DNA of 64,000 nt, from NCBI RefSeq assembly GCF_000829055.1, contig NZ_AP012544.1:1798001-1862000 (forward strand), read 5' to 3'. This document shows positions 61,617 through 64,000 of the stretch, one piece after another (within the stretch, counting starts at the first letter, position 1; each line of letters starts with the position of its first letter). Below the pieces are notes generated by a model that had not been told where the DNA came from, made no database searches, and saw nothing but the letters and a program-made list of their open reading frames with translations. The position numbers were made by a program, and so were the translations under genes. The DNA comes from Lacticaseibacillus casei DSM 20011 = JCM 1134 = ATCC 393 (GTDB lineage Bacteria > Bacillota > Bacilli > Lactobacillales > Lactobacillaceae).

Positions 61617-62908
61617 CTGAACAAATATCCAATGAAGTAACCTCTGAAAACGTTTTGATCGCAGGCATTTCCCGCCAGCAAGCCGATTTTGATTACACCA
61701 TGACCGAACTTGGCGAATTGGCCAGGGCCGATAACTATACGGTTGTCGGCGAGGTCCGGCAGAACCTTGATCGGGCCGTCGCTGCCACTTATTTTGGCAC
61801 CGGCAAAGTCGAAGAAATCCGCGAGCTCGCCAATGTTCGTGACGCCACCACGGTGGTCATTAACGATGAACTCTCACCGTCGCAGCTGCGCAACCTCGAG
61901 AAGCAAACCAAACTGCACGTCATCGACCGCACGCAGCTGATTCTCGATATTTTTGCTGACCGGGCGCGTAGTAAAGCAGCCAAAACGCAAGTCGAAATTG
62001 CCCAACTGCAATACGCCTTGCCGCGCCTGCATCCTAGCGCTAATCGTCTCGATCAGCAGGCCGGTGGCGGTGCCGGTTTTGCCACTCGTGGCTCCGGCGA
62101 GACGCAACTGGAACTTGATCGTCGTGTACTCAACAAGCGCATTAGCCACCTGCGTCAGGAACTCAAAGAAGCCAGCGTTGGCGACCAGGTTCGCCGTGCT
62201 CGGCGCGAAGACAACGCGATTCCAGTGGTTGCCTTGGTTGGCTACACCAATGCCGGTAAAAGCACCACGATGAACGGACTCCTGCAACTCTTCGCTGATC
62301 GTCCGGAAGACAAGCAGGTCTTTGAAAAGGACATGCTATTTGCAACGCTAGACACCAGCGTGCGGCAAATCACCTTGCCAGATAATCGCAAGTTCTTGCT
62401 CAGCGACACAGTCGGCTTCGTCTCCAAACTGCCGCATAACCTGATCGACAGCTTCAAAGCCACCTTGGCAGAAGCCGCCAACGCCGACCTGCTCATTCAG
62501 GTTGTCGACTACTCCGACGAGAACTATCCGGAAATGATGGCCATCACCGAGAAAACCCTCAAGGAAGTTGGCATCCACAACATCCCAATGATCGAAGCCT
62601 ACAACAAAGCCGATCTACGTGAAGGCACGCGGTATCCGGAAGTCACCGGCCAACGCCTCATTTACTCGGCCCGCGACAAGCGCTCGCTTCAGGCACTCAC
62701 GCAACTCATCAAAGCTGATTTATTTGGCCAAGATGAAGAACACACGTACCTGATCCCCTTCGATCAAGGCCAACTTGTCAACTATCTGAATCAAGAAACT
62801 GTCGTTAAAGCCACTGACTACACGGAAGACGGCACTCGTATCACCGCGGTCGTCAACTCGGTTCAGAAGGGTAAGCTGGCTAAGTTCGCGGTTAAGGAAG
62901 AAGTTTGA
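61613..62908 (+). CDS. hflX: ribosome-associated GTPase HflX
   Basis: Splits stalled or idle 70S ribosomes and helps in heat and antibiotic stress. The 431-residue protein has the N-terminal HflX subdomain with its glycine-rich tail GGGAGFATRGSGETQLELDRR near residues 144-164, then a helical linker. The GTPase domain has G1 GYTNAGKSTTMN near 209, G3 DTVGFVSKLPHNLI near 265 and G4 YNKAD near 328. The ATG has GAAAGGA upstream and lies in the stop of upstream ORF 2. The start and leader arrangement suggest translational coupling. Confidence 0.95.
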   Translation: MTEQISNEVTSENVLIAGISRQQADFDYTMTELGELARADNYTVVGEVRQNLDRAVAATYFGTGKVEEIRELANVRDATTVVINDELSPSQLRNLEKQTKLHVIDRTQLILDIFADRARSKAAKTQVEIAQLQYALPRLHPSANRLDQQAGGGAGFATRGSGETQLELDRRVLNKRISHLRQELKEASVGDQVRRARREDNAIPVVALVGYTNAGKSTTMNGLLQLFADRPEDKQVFEKDMLFATLDTSVRQITLPDNRKFLLSDTVGFVSKLPHNLIDSFKATLAEAANADLLIQVVDYSDENYPEMMAITEKTLKEVGIHNIPMIEAYNKADLREGTRYPEVTGQRLIYSARDKRSLQALTQLIKADLFGQDEEHTYLIPFDQGQLVNYLNQETVVKATDYTEDGTRITAVVNSVQKGKLAKFAVKEEV

Positions 62909-62932
62909 AGCACCTGAGTTAAATAGAATATG

Positions 62933-62988
62933 AAAAGAGTCTCGCTATTGCTGCTTGAATGTTCAAGCTGCTTGGCGAGGCTCTTTTT
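62933..62988. terminator. bidirectional terminator with shared inner module
   Basis: GAGTCTCGC paired with GCGAGGCTC around an inner GCTTGAA-N2-TTCAAGC then TGCTTGG, followed by TTTTTAATTG. Inner stem and tail match the terminator at 50828-50887. Confidence 0.85.
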
Positions 62989-63024
62989 AATTGCGTTCAT
63001 CAGTCTTTTATGGTTCGCAAAGTA

Positions 63025-64000
63025 CTATGACAAAACGCCAAATTCATACCCGTTACTGCGGTAATAATCAATAATCTTCGGCAGCGTCTTCAAGGTCATG
63101 TCCTTCCCGATAGCATCATGCATCAACACGACCCGCACGTTACTGGTCGGATAAACCGCTAACGAGCGCAAATGGTATTGCAACATCGCCGATTCCGTTT
63201 TCGGTTCCTGCGCCGGACTCAACGCATCACCGACCGCCGCATTCCAATCCACCCAATCAAGCCCTAGCTGGGTCAAACCAGTATCAGCCGCTGCCAATCC
63301 CTTCCAGCTAAAATGGCCACCGGGATAACGCCACAGATGCGTCTCAAAATCAGCGCCTAACACCTGCTTCACCGCTGCCTGCTCCGTTTTAGCCTCATTC
63401 TCAATAACCGAAGCGGTGCCGGTTCGTCCCGGATAAAGCAAATTGTAATTGTGCGTCATGCTGTGCAACCCGATGCTATTGCCGGCACCATATTCTGCCT
63501 TCAACACCGGTGCCGTCTCAGGCGAAAGCTGGCGACCCACCACAAAGAATGTGGCATGAACACCTGCTTGATTAAGGATGTTCAGAACCTGCGGCGAATT
63601 GACCGCGTTCGGACCGTCATCGAAGGTTAAAAACACCACTTTCTTCTTGATGTTGCTGGTATAAGGTGCCGTCATTTCTTTTTTAACTTCGGCGACTGGA
63701 TAGGCGTAGACGTTGGCGGCAGGGATGTGCGCTTGACCGATGTTTGACGGCGATTCAGCTGAAGCTTGTTCTCGTTCAGCTTGTTCCGCTGCTTTTCGCT
63801 GTCTACTTGAAGATGCCTGCCGAGAGGATGCTTGCGCCTTAGATGTGCTGATGCTGGAGGACACAGCACGTTCATGACTCGCCTGGCGTGACCGCGCCTC
63901 AGCTGCATGCCGGTCCACCAATGACTTAACGCAGAGCGCACCCGCTACAATCAACGTCAAACCGAGAACGACCAACCACCACTGCCATTTGAAGCTGTTT
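63025..64000 (-). CDS. polysaccharide deacetylase, cut by the window end
   Basis: Membrane-anchored carbohydrate deacetylase of the NodB family, probably acting on peptidoglycan N-acetylglucosamine and so on lysozyme resistance. The frame stays open to base 64000 (..NSFKWQWWLVVLGLTLIVAG..), so the true start is outside. After the N-terminal anchor comes a Ser/Gln/Arg-rich linker of about 60 residues, then the NodB domain: VVFLTFDDGPN (catalytic D and metal D), HSMTHN (metal His pair), WRYPGGHFSW and VVLMHDAIG. All key residues are present. It converges on hflX. Confidence 0.9.
   Translation of the reverse strand, partial: NSFKWQWWLVVLGLTLIVAGALCVKSLVDRHAAEARSRQASHERAVSSSISTSKAQASSRQASSSRQRKAAEQAEREQASAESPSNIGQAHIPAANVYAYPVAEVKKEMTAPYTSNIKKKVVFLTFDDGPNAVNSPQVLNILNQAGVHATFFVVGRQLSPETAPVLKAEYGAGNSIGLHSMTHNYNLLYPGRTGTASVIENEAKTEQAAVKQVLGADFETHLWRYPGGHFSWKGLAAADTGLTQLGLDWVDWNAAVGDALSPAQEPKTESAMLQYHLRSLAVYPTSNVRVVLMHDAIGKDMTLKTLPKIIDYYRSNGYEFGVLS

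Noticed and set aside
1-64000. CRISPR arrays, tRNA or rRNA genes
   Set aside because: No regularly spaced direct repeats, no cas genes, and no tRNA- or rRNA-like sequence were recognised on either strand.

Overview
The window is low-GC Gram-positive chromosomal DNA with dense coding, strong Shine-Dalgarno sites and classic Rho-independent terminators. Gene content points to the Lacticaseibacillus casei/paracasei/rhamnosus group: a full citrate lyase and oxaloacetate decarboxylase locus, an IS30-type element of lactobacilli, PepD, proline iminopeptidase, a DUF916/DUF3324 surface protein and an orphan ferrochelatase. A rhamnulose-1-phosphate aldolase leans towards L. rhamnosus or a rhamnose-using relative, but the species is an inference.

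Layout. 1-9.9 kb: alsS-aldB (pyruvate to acetoin), unknown genes, two acetyl/lipase-type enzymes, rpmG, a pseudouridine synthase and an SOS-type promoter driving a YolD-like gene. 9.9-21.2 kb (minus strand): citM, then oadH-oadD-oadB-small oadG-like-citC-citD-citE-citF-citX-oadA, a terminator, then citO-like regulator and citG. Citrate is imported, cleaved to acetate and oxaloacetate, and decarboxylated to pyruvate; AlsS and AldB in the same window could take pyruvate to acetoin. 21-31 kb: KptA, a PadR module, a nitroreductase, a TetR-controlled ABC exporter with two matching operators, an MFS exporter and a TauE/SafE permease. 31-43.5 kb: two nearly identical 1261-bp IS30 copies in opposite orientation, each with its own 13-bp target duplication. 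Between them lie an XRE/TPR regulator cut off from its likely promoter, a DUF915 hydrolase, a truncated GntR gene, a lysogeny-module-only prophage remnant (cI-like, ImmA-like, unknown, integrase) abutting guaA, then guaA, coaA and pepD. 43.5-64 kb: thioesterase, HelD, a CPA2 antiporter, proline iminopeptidase, hemH-mntH, a phosphoglycerate-mutase-like phosphatase, rhaD, a decayed ABC transporter with one amber stop in each gene, an amino acid permease, a lipid kinase, hflX with two overlapping short upstream ORFs, and a polysaccharide deacetylase cut by the window end.

The most unusual signal is not a gene. Three non-coding intergenic elements of about 160-195 bp (43650, 54153 and, inverted, 46748), plus a collapsed 31-bp version at 49116, share short conserved sequence blocks while their stems change with compensating base changes. 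That is the signature of a conserved RNA fold or a structured mobile repeat. A second, unrelated family of imperfect palindromes occurs at 2835, 5841 and 19386. No tRNA, rRNA or CRISPR array was seen.
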